Origin: a virus
IMG/VR virus record: IMGVR_UViG_3300044695_001173
Location: 1 to 42,231 of that record
Reading direction: 5' to 3' (one strand)
DNA length: 42,231 bases
In this document: piece after piece, positions 21,615 through 30,505 of the stretch
Position numbering within the stretch: the first letter of the stretch is position 1
Layout: each line of letters opens with the position of its first letter
The notes under the pieces: model-generated
Databases searched by the model: none
Seen by the model: the letters and a program-made list of their open reading frames with translations, nothing else
What the model was told of the DNA's origin: nothing
Program-made: the position numbers and the translations under genes

Positions 21615-24600
21615 TCGTATTTCTTCTACTCTGGTGCGTACCGGCATCGGTAAGTACATACCGTTTACTGACTGTGCCTGCCGTTCCAACTTGCCTGAAA
21701 TGGATTTCTGTATCGTCTCGGCATCAATAAACAAGCCGGGCTTCTGATTTTTTATGCTGAACTCATACATTTTACCGAGTAGTTCTTGCATTTCTTTTTG
21801 ATCATTCTCTTGCCAAGCAGAGAAATACTGATTAAGCAGTTTATCTCTACGTGCATAAAGCTTGTCACTTATCTTTCTATCTACACCCGCGCTCTCACGA
21901 GCTTCGGCTACCTTGGCAGGAGTAAAGCCGACCAACTGCATCATCAAGTTGTAACGGCTTATGTCTTCAATAACAGGTGTGCCGTCTTTGTTACGCACGC
22001 CTTCCTCGGCCATACGAATTGCTTTGAACCCGTTACGGATAAACGACGGTGTGATTGCCTCGATGGAACGTCGGTACTCACCTTCTTTAAATAGATCATA
22101 CCCACGCTGACCGCTCAAGAACGCGCCGTAGGCAGGACCCATTGCCTGCTCCAAGGTGTACAAGAACGGACCAACTTCAGCCATGCGTTGCGGATCGTCC
22201 TTCCAGATCAAACTGTTGAAGCCGGTACGCGAAGCAACGTCTACCTGAATCATCTTGTTGAGCAGACCCTTCTGCCCCATGTCGCCAAACTTCTTGTTGA
22301 TGTAGGCTTCAAAGTCGTATGGCTCGTCATCGTCACCAAGCAGCAGGTTAGCCAGCATCTCGACCGCGCCGTACATCGGCATGCCTTGAATACCTGCAAT
22401 CAAGAACGACGATCCGAAGATACCAATCAACTGACTACGTGCAATCTCGCGGGTGCGTTGATCAGCATCGCCAAAGGATTGCTTAAACAACTTAGACAGC
22501 AAGTAGATCTGGGCCTGAGCAAAGCGTTTGAAGGTGAACATCACCTTACCAAAACCCTGCTGGAACAGACGCGGACCAGTCTCGGCAAGAGCAGAACCGT
22601 GCGCTGCCTTCACCAACTTCAAGGCTTCATCAATCGCCTTGTCTACATCTTTGGTTTCTTCGTAGGCGAGATCAAACGCGGCGAGCAACGTAATTTCACG
22701 GTTGAAACGTTCCGAGTTCTGGAAGATCCAGCCAAGACCATGCTCGACTCGTGCTCGTATTCCCACGAAGTCTTTAACACCAGACCGCTGTGCTTCAGTG
22801 ATTTCGTAGCCGGTTGAACGGCGAATGATCGACTGGGCTACCGCACGGTTGTACAGTCTCTTGTAACGGGGCGGCAGATTCTGGGCAGCGCCGAACGTAA
22901 AGTCAGACGGGAACGCGCCTCTGCCACCGTTGTTAGTATCCCATCCACCGTTGAAGTAAGTAGCCGAAGCTCTATCCAGCGCGGCAGTAGCCTTCGCAAT
23001 AGAGTATTTACCGCCAAGTAGCGGCGCGACCACCATGGGAATCTGAGTCAAGTTGATCAGTGCAGAAGAAATATTACCCGCAATGAACCACAGATAGCTG
23101 AAGTAGCTGGCACCGTCCACGAGCCAATTCTTCTCGGGGTTACGGATGAAGTTGACCTGCTTCTCCAGATTGTTATACACCGCAGCCAACGTCGGATTGC
23201 GCGGTCTGTCGCCACCAACCTGTCTCTTGATCTCCCTCATCGTTTCTTCGATGGGGATGGCGTACTCCAGATTGGTCAACTGGTTAGCGATGCGCGGCGC
23301 AACGTTCGCGTAGGACTGGAAGATGTCAGGCTCAAAGCCGAATACACCGTAGCGATCCACGCCCGTGGTCAAATCAAATGACGCTTCACGGGGACGACGC
23401 ATTTGACGAATAGACTCAGCAGGTAAGTAGTTTAGATACGCCTCGTACACGGCGTCGATGGCATCAGGCGGCACACCTTTACTGTCAAGTTCCTTGACGA
23501 TCTCGCCCAAGAATCCGGTCGGCGGCGCACCTTCACGCGCATCCCGCAGACGCTTAAAGTCTTGAATATCTCTGCCACCAGCAGCCAACACGGCTTCTTT
23601 CGCTCGTTGCCTCTCTACGTCAGTGGCGTAGGCAGAAGTGATGGTCTCATTGTTCTTGTCGGTGTAAGTTAGCCAGTACTTACCGTCACGCCACAAAGGC
23701 AAATAGACCTGAAGTTTCTTCTTGTCGTACTTGTTTTTGATTCTATCGAGTACGTCTTTACCGAGCCGCTGCTCAAGCAGCTTCTCGAACTCTTTGGCCG
23801 ACTTATCGTAATCTTCACGCATGTCCTTATAGGCTTTGCGAAGATCGACAGGCATGCTGTTGTACTCTTTGACAATGTCATACGAGACCTTGTCAAACGG
23901 CGTCATAGCAGTAACTGGCTTCTTCAATACTGCCTGTACCGAACTATCCAACGGATCAACCTGATAGATCGTAGTCATGTTGGCTACGCGGAAAAATTTA
24001 TCAAGCGTTTCAGGCGAATGCTTGTTGGACAATTCAAACCAGTCAGTCACGTTCTTGCTAACGTACTCGCGCCGGGTCATTTCGGTAGAGCCACGTGCGC
24101 TAAGAATCTTGTCTAGTTTCTCAACAGCAGGAAGTTCTTCAGCCCATACCTCTGCAATCTGATCTATGCCTAGGAAGCCTATTGCGCCTTCGCGCAGCGA
24201 GTCATAAACATTCCCAAGCGCACCACGTACGCCATCGCCAATCTTTTCGTTGTACTTTGGTGCAGTCAGATTGACATTAAATACGCTACTGAGTCGGGCT
24301 TCAGCCTTTTTCCGTTGGAAGGCAATCGTGCCGTCACCAAGTCGAGCTTCACGCTCACGAGTAATAACCGTGCTGTGTGCTTCAATCAGAACCTGACGGA
24401 CATCGTTGTTACTATAAGCAAGTTCGCCGCCTCTAAACCCACCTATCATAGCACGCAGGAACCTGCGGATAAGGGCAGCAACACGATTGAAGGCAGCACG
24501 AATACCGGCGTTCTTGATCTCACCCTGCGACGACGCTTCAGCAAGAACTTCTTCAACAGCCATAGCAGTCTGGCCGTCACGGTCCATGTAGTCGTACGTA

Positions 24601-27122
24601 GTGGCGTTCTGAGCATCGCCCAACCACTTATCCGCTGCCTTACGCATGGCGGGATTAGTACGGTATATATCGAGCATTACCTCGCGGAGACGTCGCCCAA
24701 ACATGCTACGCAAGCCGTAGTGACCAAGCGACTCATGGAATAGAGTGGCACGGACGCCCGCTTCAGTCGTGGCGTTATCACCAATAATCCATACGTCGCC
24801 AGCAATATAGAAGCCACGTGCATCATCCGGAACCTTGTCACGGATTGACTCAGGCACTTCATCGATTGACTGAACGGCGATGATGCGAGGCTTGTTCTTC
24901 CAGTTGGCAGCAGCCTTGTCAGCGATCTGTTGGACGCGACCTGCATCCATACCGATACCGGGGCCACGCTGTAAACGCATGCCAATATCACGACGTTCGC
25001 GGCGTACACGTTGCCGTGTATCTTCTTCCTGCCTGCGCTTATAAAACGCAGCAAGTTCATCATCGGTAGAAACCGGAGCTTCTACTTTCTCCTGCTCTAC
25101 AGGAGCCGCCTGACTTGCTTGGATACGCTGCTGAGACGCACGTAATTTATCGCGTAGCTTTATTAGGTCACGCTGTTTTAACTCACCAAACGGCGCGTTG
25201 GTTATTTCTTCCAGAACAGCACGGTATGTACGCGGGCTTACTTGACCAGCCGCGTATAATTTTTTTGCTTCATCGAAGATAGCTCGCCTACTGAGAAGTT
25301 TGGCAGGGGCAGCCTTTTCTGGTTCTGCTTCACGAGTATCTTCAAGAGGCAAACCCGGCTGTATGCGTTGAGCAGTAATTGCCTCCGCCGCCTTCTTTAC
25401 TTTCCTCTCAGGAAGCGCGGGTTTACCCGCAGTTAGTGCAACGTCTGCTGCTGCCGTTCCTTCAACAACATCTGGAGCAAATTCGCCAACTCGTTCCACT
25501 GCGGTAGTTGCAGGCTCTGTAACAACAGGTCCCTCGGATACTGGTCGTGATGGAGGCAATACATCGCCTCTTCCAACTGCTCCAGTGTCAACTGTTTCAA
25601 TATCTCTGGCGCGTACTGCTGCATCTTCCACCTCCTCTGCCTTGGCAGGCGGAGCCTCTTTGGTCGGTTCCTGCAATATGTAGGTGTTGCCACGCCTTAC
25701 AAGTAATCCTTCATCAATAAATGACTGACGCAGTTGCTTGGCTTCCTGCAACGGAATAGCCAGCCGATCACGCAACGTATCTACGTTAGTTCTACCAGTC
25801 TCGCGGAACACTTCAAGAGCAGCGTCCCGCATCGTGTATTCTGGTTCTACGGTTTCTACTTCGTCTCCCATGAGGCGCTCACCCAGATTCATATCTAGGG
25901 CAGCACGAGCCTCCTCACTCATAGACGGAGTTTCTATCTCATCCCCCATGAGGCGCTCACCCAGATTCATATCTAGGGCAGCACGAGCCTCCTCACTCAT
26001 GGGCCGCATGTACGGAATATCTTCGTCTACCGGAGCAAGTGCTTCAGCCTCCGCTGCTTCGCGCAGAGTTCTCTCGTCGTACTGACGGCGTCTGGTAGCA
26101 GCGAGTTCTTCCTGCTCGCGCTCATAGGCTTGGATAGCCTCGCGTTCAAGACGGGCTTCTTCCTCTGCGCTAATCTCTTCGTCAAGAGCTTGTCTAACAG
26201 TGGATTGCGTATCGACCTGTTTTGCTACATCTTCCGCTGCCGCTGCCTGCGTTCCAGCCGGTGCAGTGGGCGGTGTCTCAGGCTCAGCCAACTTTTCTTG
26301 TGCGGTGGGTGGCTCAGGAGGCGGGGCAGTTTTGGCACGACGACCCAGCGCCATGTCGGTCAGGACTTGGATGAATGCACCGACACCCGCGCCGTATGCA
26401 CCTTCTTCACCAACGCTTTCAATCAACGCCTGATCAGGCTTATACAAACCTCGGGCAATTAAATTCTGAGCGATCTGTGCAGCAGCTTCCTGTGCGCCTT
26501 CTTCACCACCGGCCTGAAATGCACGGCGAACACGATCAGCAATATCTAACTGTGCGCCACGAGGCAAACGTTTGACGAAGTTGAATACCGGTATGGCTTC
26601 GCTGGCACCGACGACGGCACCTGCCGCAGTGGCAAGACCTTTATCTTCTTCGCCGCCTTCAGTCTCAGCACGCTGCCGAGCCTCACCTGCACCTGCTCCA
26701 ACACCAAGTCCAGTGGCGGCAACACGACCGGCTACACCAAGAGGACCTAGAGCAAAGAACGGTACGGTCGAACCAAGGGCTTCACCAAACTTGCGACCGA
26801 CAGAATCTTCATAACCGGGTGCAGCAGCAAACGTTTCACGGGCGGCACCAGCCATCTCTGCGGCCTTGGCTCGTACAGCCATTTCCTGTTCTTCAGGAAG
26901 CAACGCGGCGGCACCGGTAGCTGCCGTTTCAAGAAGTCCAGCCGCACCGGGGATGACGCCTTTAACCGCTTCTTTTAGTTCACCGCCGAGAGTGGTTTCT
27001 TCTTTCTTGTCTGCACCTAGACGACGTTGTACGGCAGCAATGACTTCTGCTTGAGATGCACCAGCAGGGCCGTTGATGGCAAATTTTCTACCATCCGGCA
27101 TCGTCACTACGTAGCGAGGCAT
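21603..27122 (-). CDS. Giant internal virion/polyvalent protein
   Basis: An 1839-residue protein, the last gene of the late arm. It opens with YVVTMPDGRKFAINGPAGASQAEVIAAVQ, a short N-terminal module common in marine phage ejection proteins. Ala/Gly-rich amphipathic and hydrophobic stretches follow (about 50-200), then an acidic Glu/Ala-rich linker with a 26-residue tandem duplication (about 375-426). At 796-801 lies HESLGH (FHESLGHYGLRSMFG), a metallopeptidase-like site as seen in large polyvalent proteins. The last 900 residues are helical with hydrophobic patches. I infer a protein ejected with the DNA that carries an enzymatic cargo. Its stop lies in the convergent hairpin. Confidence 0.72.
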   Translation of the reverse strand: MPRYVVTMPDGRKFAINGPAGASQAEVIAAVQRRLGADKKEETTLGGELKEAVKGVIPGAAGLLETAATGAAALLPEEQEMAVRAKAAEMAGAARETFAAAPGYEDSVGRKFGEALGSTVPFFALGPLGVAGRVAATGLGVGAGAGEARQRAETEGGEEDKGLATAAGAVVGASEAIPVFNFVKRLPRGAQLDIADRVRRAFQAGGEEGAQEAAAQIAQNLIARGLYKPDQALIESVGEEGAYGAGVGAFIQVLTDMALGRRAKTAPPPEPPTAQEKLAEPETPPTAPAGTQAAAAEDVAKQVDTQSTVRQALDEEISAEEEARLEREAIQAYEREQEELAATRRRQYDERTLREAAEAEALAPVDEDIPYMRPMSEEARAALDMNLGERLMGDEIETPSMSEEARAALDMNLGERLMGDEVETVEPEYTMRDAALEVFRETGRTNVDTLRDRLAIPLQEAKQLRQSFIDEGLLVRRGNTYILQEPTKEAPPAKAEEVEDAAVRARDIETVDTGAVGRGDVLPPSRPVSEGPVVTEPATTAVERVGEFAPDVVEGTAAADVALTAGKPALPERKVKKAAEAITAQRIQPGLPLEDTREAEPEKAAPAKLLSRRAIFDEAKKLYAAGQVSPRTYRAVLEEITNAPFGELKQRDLIKLRDKLRASQQRIQASQAAPVEQEKVEAPVSTDDELAAFYKRRQEEDTRQRVRRERRDIGMRLQRGPGIGMDAGRVQQIADKAAANWKNKPRIIAVQSIDEVPESIRDKVPDDARGFYIAGDVWIIGDNATTEAGVRATLFHESLGHYGLRSMFGRRLREVMLDIYRTNPAMRKAADKWLGDAQNATTYDYMDRDGQTAMAVEEVLAEASSQGEIKNAGIRAAFNRVAALIRRFLRAMIGGFRGGELAYSNNDVRQVLIEAHSTVITREREARLGDGTIAFQRKKAEARLSSVFNVNLTAPKYNEKIGDGVRGALGNVYDSLREGAIGFLGIDQIAEVWAEELPAVEKLDKILSARGSTEMTRREYVSKNVTDWFELSNKHSPETLDKFFRVANMTTIYQVDPLDSSVQAVLKKPVTAMTPFDKVSYDIVKEYNSMPVDLRKAYKDMREDYDKSAKEFEKLLEQRLGKDVLDRIKNKYDKKKLQVYLPLWRDGKYWLTYTDKNNETITSAYATDVERQRAKEAVLAAGGRDIQDFKRLRDAREGAPPTGFLGEIVKELDSKGVPPDAIDAVYEAYLNYLPAESIRQMRRPREASFDLTTGVDRYGVFGFEPDIFQSYANVAPRIANQLTNLEYAIPIEETMREIKRQVGGDRPRNPTLAAVYNNLEKQVNFIRNPEKNWLVDGASYFSYLWFIAGNISSALINLTQIPMVVAPLLGGKYSIAKATAALDRASATYFNGGWDTNNGGRGAFPSDFTFGAAQNLPPRYKRLYNRAVAQSIIRRSTGYEITEAQRSGVKDFVGIRARVEHGLGWIFQNSERFNREITLLAAFDLAYEETKDVDKAIDEALKLVKAAHGSALAETGPRLFQQGFGKVMFTFKRFAQAQIYLLSKLFKQSFGDADQRTREIARSQLIGIFGSSFLIAGIQGMPMYGAVEMLANLLLGDDDEPYDFEAYINKKFGDMGQKGLLNKMIQVDVASRTGFNSLIWKDDPQRMAEVGPFLYTLEQAMGPAYGAFLSGQRGYDLFKEGEYRRSIEAITPSFIRNGFKAIRMAEEGVRNKDGTPVIEDISRYNLMMQLVGFTPAKVAEARESAGVDRKISDKLYARRDKLLNQYFSAWQENDQKEMQELLGKMYEFSIKNQKPGLFIDAETIQKSISGKLERQAQSVNGMYLPMPVRTRVEEIREGG
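25867..26000 (-). repeat. Tandem 78-bp duplication in the giant virion gene
   Basis: A 56-bp block at 25867-25922 is repeated identically at 25945-26000, giving a 78-bp (26-codon) period. The flanking part of each unit has diverged. Each unit encodes SEEARAALDMNLGERLMGDE plus a linker. The near-identity suggests recent duplication and possible copy-number variation between relatives. Confidence 0.85.
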
Positions 27123-27126
27123 AGGC

Positions 27127-28686
27127 TTACTCTACTTGTTCCATACCACTATACGCATCATCAGGTGCATAAGCACCCTGCCTAGTGATCATATTAGCCC
27201 TGTCTTGGATTCTTGCCGCCGCAGACTGATAACCAGACTCCGCTTGTTCAATTCGTGCTTTAGCTCTAAACGTATCTTCTGCTCGCGCTAAGTAAGCTGC
27301 TTTCAATTTAGGATCAGTTGTACGTTGTGCCGCAGCAATATCAGCGTAGTACTGATTTTCAAGTTTTTGTAGTTGCGCTTTACCAGCTTGCGATGCGGCG
27401 AAACGACGGTCAGCCGCCGTGATCTGAGCCTGAGTGCCATAGATCTGTGCGCCAAACATATTTTCAGCATTAGTTATAGACGCTTCTTGAGCAGCACTCT
27501 GTAGTCTCAGCGTTTGCAGTTCTCTACGAGCATCATCAAGTTTCTTTCTACCAGCCTGAGTAGCAGTCAGTTTCTTGTTAGAAAGCATCTCATCAAGTTG
27601 GAACTGCCTGTCAGCGATTCTTTCAAGCGTTTCCTTCTCTTTCTCTTTCATGCCTTCATAGACTTTCATGCCCTCGACACCACCCATGGACAAGGTTTCC
27701 CAAAGGTTACGGGCACCCTTAGCAGACGCAGCAAAACCAGCCTGAGCAAACGCCAACCAGAACTTTTTCTCGGGTGACGTAGTGGCTTTTTCTTTCTGCT
27801 CAGCAAGTTGTTTGCGACGGGCTTCAATACCTTCAAACGCTCCAGCCTCCTTGAGCATTTTCATCTCGGCATCAATAGCTTCTTGCTCACTCTTGGGTAC
27901 ACGCGCCTCGGCTTCAGCAATAGCAGTTTTAATTTCAGATGTGTCCGGTCGTTTAAATCTTGGCGCAGCAGGTAACGCAGTTGCCTGAGAGCCTGCACCG
28001 GCAGCGGGGCGTTCTGCGTCTGCGGCAGCAAGAAGTTTAATGGCCTCATCAGACAAACCTTCCGGAGCCATCTCTACTGTGGCACCCGCCGTAGGCTCTT
28101 TCTTGTCGTCCTCACCAAACAAAGCACTAAGTCCAGCCAAGCCAAGACCCGCGTAGCCAGCGCGACGAAGAATCGGGTTCTGCATGATTGACCGGAATAT
28201 GCCGCGTTTCTTTTGCGGCGGTTCGGCAGGAGCCTCGTAAGGAATGATGTCCCTACCTTCACCGGTATCTACGTTGCCTTCAGGATCGACGGTGTAAGTT
28301 CTACCGCCTTTACCAAACGCAACCGGACCGCCGCCAGCCATCTGCTGCACAGGCTGACCAGTAATACCACCGCGCATCGGGGCATTAGCAATCGCAGGAG
28401 CAGACATCGCAGCAATGCCACGTTGCTGTTGCTTTAGCTGAGCGTATTGATTAGAAATATCTTGATCGACGTTGGTAGTCGAGGGCGCAGCTTGCTGTTG
28501 ATTTTTAGCAGCCTCTTGCACCTTCCGATATTTAAATACCAGACTAGCCAACTTGGGGTCGGCACCCATCGACAGCAGAAAGTCTTCTACCTGATCAGGC
28601 GGAATCTGCTTGTCTTGAATGAACTTGTCGGTAGCAGCAACCCGAGGGTCGAGTGCCGATATGCCATACATCATGTTACTTGCCAT
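27127..28686 (-). CDS. Putative internal virion protein, helical
   Basis: A 519-residue protein ending four bases before the giant protein starts. Residues about 25-60 (IPPDQVEDFLLSMGADPKLASLVFKYRKVQEA) are helical. A Gly-rich stretch (PMRGGITGQPVQQMAGGGPVAFGKGG) follows, then a short hydrophobic segment (RRAGYAGLGLAGLSALFG, about 172-189) that may insert in a membrane. The C-terminal half is a long Ala/Glu/Gln/Lys-rich coiled-coil region. The composition and position match other internal virion proteins of podovirus-like phages. No enzymatic motif was seen. Confidence 0.6.
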   Translation of the reverse strand: MASNMMYGISALDPRVAATDKFIQDKQIPPDQVEDFLLSMGADPKLASLVFKYRKVQEAAKNQQQAAPSTTNVDQDISNQYAQLKQQQRGIAAMSAPAIANAPMRGGITGQPVQQMAGGGPVAFGKGGRTYTVDPEGNVDTGEGRDIIPYEAPAEPPQKKRGIFRSIMQNPILRRAGYAGLGLAGLSALFGEDDKKEPTAGATVEMAPEGLSDEAIKLLAAADAERPAAGAGSQATALPAAPRFKRPDTSEIKTAIAEAEARVPKSEQEAIDAEMKMLKEAGAFEGIEARRKQLAEQKEKATTSPEKKFWLAFAQAGFAASAKGARNLWETLSMGGVEGMKVYEGMKEKEKETLERIADRQFQLDEMLSNKKLTATQAGRKKLDDARRELQTLRLQSAAQEASITNAENMFGAQIYGTQAQITAADRRFAASQAGKAQLQKLENQYYADIAAAQRTTDPKLKAAYLARAEDTFRAKARIEQAESGYQSAAARIQDRANMITRQGAYAPDDAYSGMEQVE

Positions 28687-28700
28687 GACCTATACCCTCA

Positions 28701-30065
28701 TTACCGAGACTGACCAGCCATATAGAGGCCGCCAAGTCCTGCTAACGCGCCAAGGGGGCTAGACTGCGATCCGTAGATAGTCTGAATGCCGCCAGCCGTG
28801 GGCGTACCGCGAATCAAGTCTGACATAAAGCCAAGCTGCTGGTACGGATAACGCTGACGGTTGAGGAAGTCTTCGTATGCTGCCTGCAACCGAGCCTGCT
28901 CAAGCTGCTGCATCTGAGCGCCAGCCGCCATCTGAGCTTGGTTGATACCCTGCTGCTGAGCGAACTGCTGTTGACCCAGACTGCCGAGCATGCCTGCCGC
29001 AGCCAACTGCTGTTGTACGCCTTGTAAACCAAGGTTGGCACCGAACTGACGAGACTGCTCGCCAAACTGAGCGCCGAACTGACGCTGAGCCAGAGCCTGC
29101 TGCTGAGCCTGAAGTTGAGCCTGTTGGTTAGCCAACTGAGCCTGCATGGACTGTTGAGCGCCAAGACCTTGAGTCTGGAGTCGCGCCTGAAGATTGGCCT
29201 GACCGCTAGTGAGTCCTGCGGCCTGATTAGCCAACTGAGCCTGCATAGCCTGTTGAGCCATGAGTTGCTGACGAGCCTGAGCCGCAGCCAAGTTCTGTTG
29301 ACCGACCGTGAGTCCAGCCGCTTGGTTAGCCAGAGCAGCCTGCATGCGCTGCGCTTGGTCCATGTTGTACTGCTGCATCCCCTGTTGGAACGCTTGCTGA
29401 GTACCTGACGCTTGGATACCACGCAGTCCTTCTTGGAGATTGCGGCGAGCCTCGGACTGAAGCAACGCTTCACGGGTGCCGCCACGCGCACCGGATCGGA
29501 CGCCTGCTGCCTGCAAGCCCGGTATCTGTCTGGCGTAATCCCTGATGGCCTGTTCTTTCTGAAACTCAACAACGTCCTGCATGTACGGCGACATGTAGGG
29601 CTGCATGCTGGCAAGACCGAATCTCTCTGCCTGCACCTGTTGGGCAGGGCCTGCTTGCAGACGTTCAAGATCTCCCGGTGCAGCAACCTGCTGCGGATTC
29701 TCCATCACGATGTCGCGCAGTTCAGGAGCTTGGGCAGTGACGTTGGTAACGTCCATCCCAGTAAACGTAGCGGGACCGTAGCCGCCCAACTGTTGAGCCT
29801 GCAAACCAGCAAGACCAGCAAACCCGGTAGCCTGTTGAGTCTGCGGCGTAGTCTGTTGCTGTTGGATCTGGCCCATAGCCTGCATCTGAAGCGGGTTAAG
29901 TCCCGCGATGCGTTGCCCACCAAAAGTTTGGTAGGGCTGGTTATAAGCAAGCTGTTCTGCCGTACCAAGAGCTTTCTTGGCATAGGGCATTAACTCAGGT
30001 GGGATAGTTACCTGAGTGACTGTTTGTTGACTCGGTTGAGATGAACCGCCGCCGCCGCTACTCAT
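28701..30065 (-). CDS. Gln/Ala-rich virion protein
   Basis: A 454-residue protein extremely rich in Gln and Ala. The N-terminal region has VTIPPELMPYAKKALGTAEQLAYNQPYQTFGGQRIAGLNP-type sequence, a recurrent start in phage structural clusters. Residues about 230-330 hold internal repeats built on LANQAAGLTxGQ and AQLANQQAQLQAQQ, predicted to be long helices. The C-terminus is Gly-rich and hydrophobic (GALAGLGGLYMAG). It is coupled to the upstream gene by a four-base overlap. It is probably an internal virion or ejection component; long minus-strand ORFs in the other frame are shadows of the repetitive sequence. Confidence 0.65.
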   Translation of the reverse strand: MSSGGGGSSQPSQQTVTQVTIPPELMPYAKKALGTAEQLAYNQPYQTFGGQRIAGLNPLQMQAMGQIQQQQTTPQTQQATGFAGLAGLQAQQLGGYGPATFTGMDVTNVTAQAPELRDIVMENPQQVAAPGDLERLQAGPAQQVQAERFGLASMQPYMSPYMQDVVEFQKEQAIRDYARQIPGLQAAGVRSGARGGTREALLQSEARRNLQEGLRGIQASGTQQAFQQGMQQYNMDQAQRMQAALANQAAGLTVGQQNLAAAQARQQLMAQQAMQAQLANQAAGLTSGQANLQARLQTQGLGAQQSMQAQLANQQAQLQAQQQALAQRQFGAQFGEQSRQFGANLGLQGVQQQLAAAGMLGSLGQQQFAQQQGINQAQMAAGAQMQQLEQARLQAAYEDFLNRQRYPYQQLGFMSDLIRGTPTAGGIQTIYGSQSSPLGALAGLGGLYMAGQSR

Positions 30066-30505
30066 GGCTGTACCTCATCAAAATGTTTTTCATACACCAC
30101 AGTTTTTCTGGTGTATCCACGTTTTTTTACATGCGGTTCCCAACCGGGACGACCGAAAAATTCAATCCCTTTACAGCCTGCATCTACAGCAAACTTGTCA
30201 AGGATTGAGAAAATAACGTCTTCACCGTACTGCATATAGTTGCTTTCACCAGCACAATATTGAACTACTAACATCGTCTTCTGCGGGTACGGTTTAATTT
30301 CCGTTATAACAAATCCATAAATCTGATCATCTTGCGGATTAAACACAGCCCATAACTGCATCTGTCCGTTCATTACAAATCTAACTATGTCATCGACGGT
30401 TGCCCGCCCTCCGCTCCAAAATTCAGACTTCTGTAAATACTTAATCAGAGCAGGTATCACATAACTGACCTGACCGTACTTGACTAATGTGAAATCAAGA
30501 TTCAT
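30062..30505 (-). CDS. GNAT-fold-like phage protein
   Basis: A 147-residue protein with the strand-helix pattern of GNAT N-acetyltransferases: QLWAVFNPQDDQIYGFVITEIKPYPQKTMLVVQYCAGE, then a helix, then GIEFFGRPGWEPHVKKRGYTRKTVVYEKHF. The EFFGRPGWEPHLKKRGY-type ending is common in phage structural gene clusters, usually beside internal virion proteins. The acetyl-CoA loop (R/Q-x-x-G-x-G/A) is not clear, so catalytic activity is uncertain. It overlaps both neighbours by four bases, which points to strictly co-ordinated late expression. Confidence 0.6.
   Translation of the reverse strand: MNLDFTLVKYGQVSYVIPALIKYLQKSEFWSGGRATVDDIVRFVMNGQMQLWAVFNPQDDQIYGFVITEIKPYPQKTMLVVQYCAGESNYMQYGEDVIFSILDKFAVDAGCKGIEFFGRPGWEPHVKKRGYTRKTVVYEKHFDEVQP

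Noticed and set aside
22188-22817. 209-codon plus-strand ORF inside the giant minus-strand gene
   Set aside because: Its composition is that of an antisense shadow, it lacks a convincing ribosome binding site, and the minus-strand frame is clearly the coding one.
28814-29686. 290-codon minus-strand ORF overlapping the Gln/Ala-rich gene
   Set aside because: It is an out-of-frame reading of the CAG-rich repeats, and its Ser/Arg/Leu-rich composition matches a frame-shifted repeat.
29412-29993. 193-codon plus-strand ORF opposite the Gln/Ala-rich gene
   Set aside because: It is antisense to a repetitive gene, with no start signal or recognisable domain.
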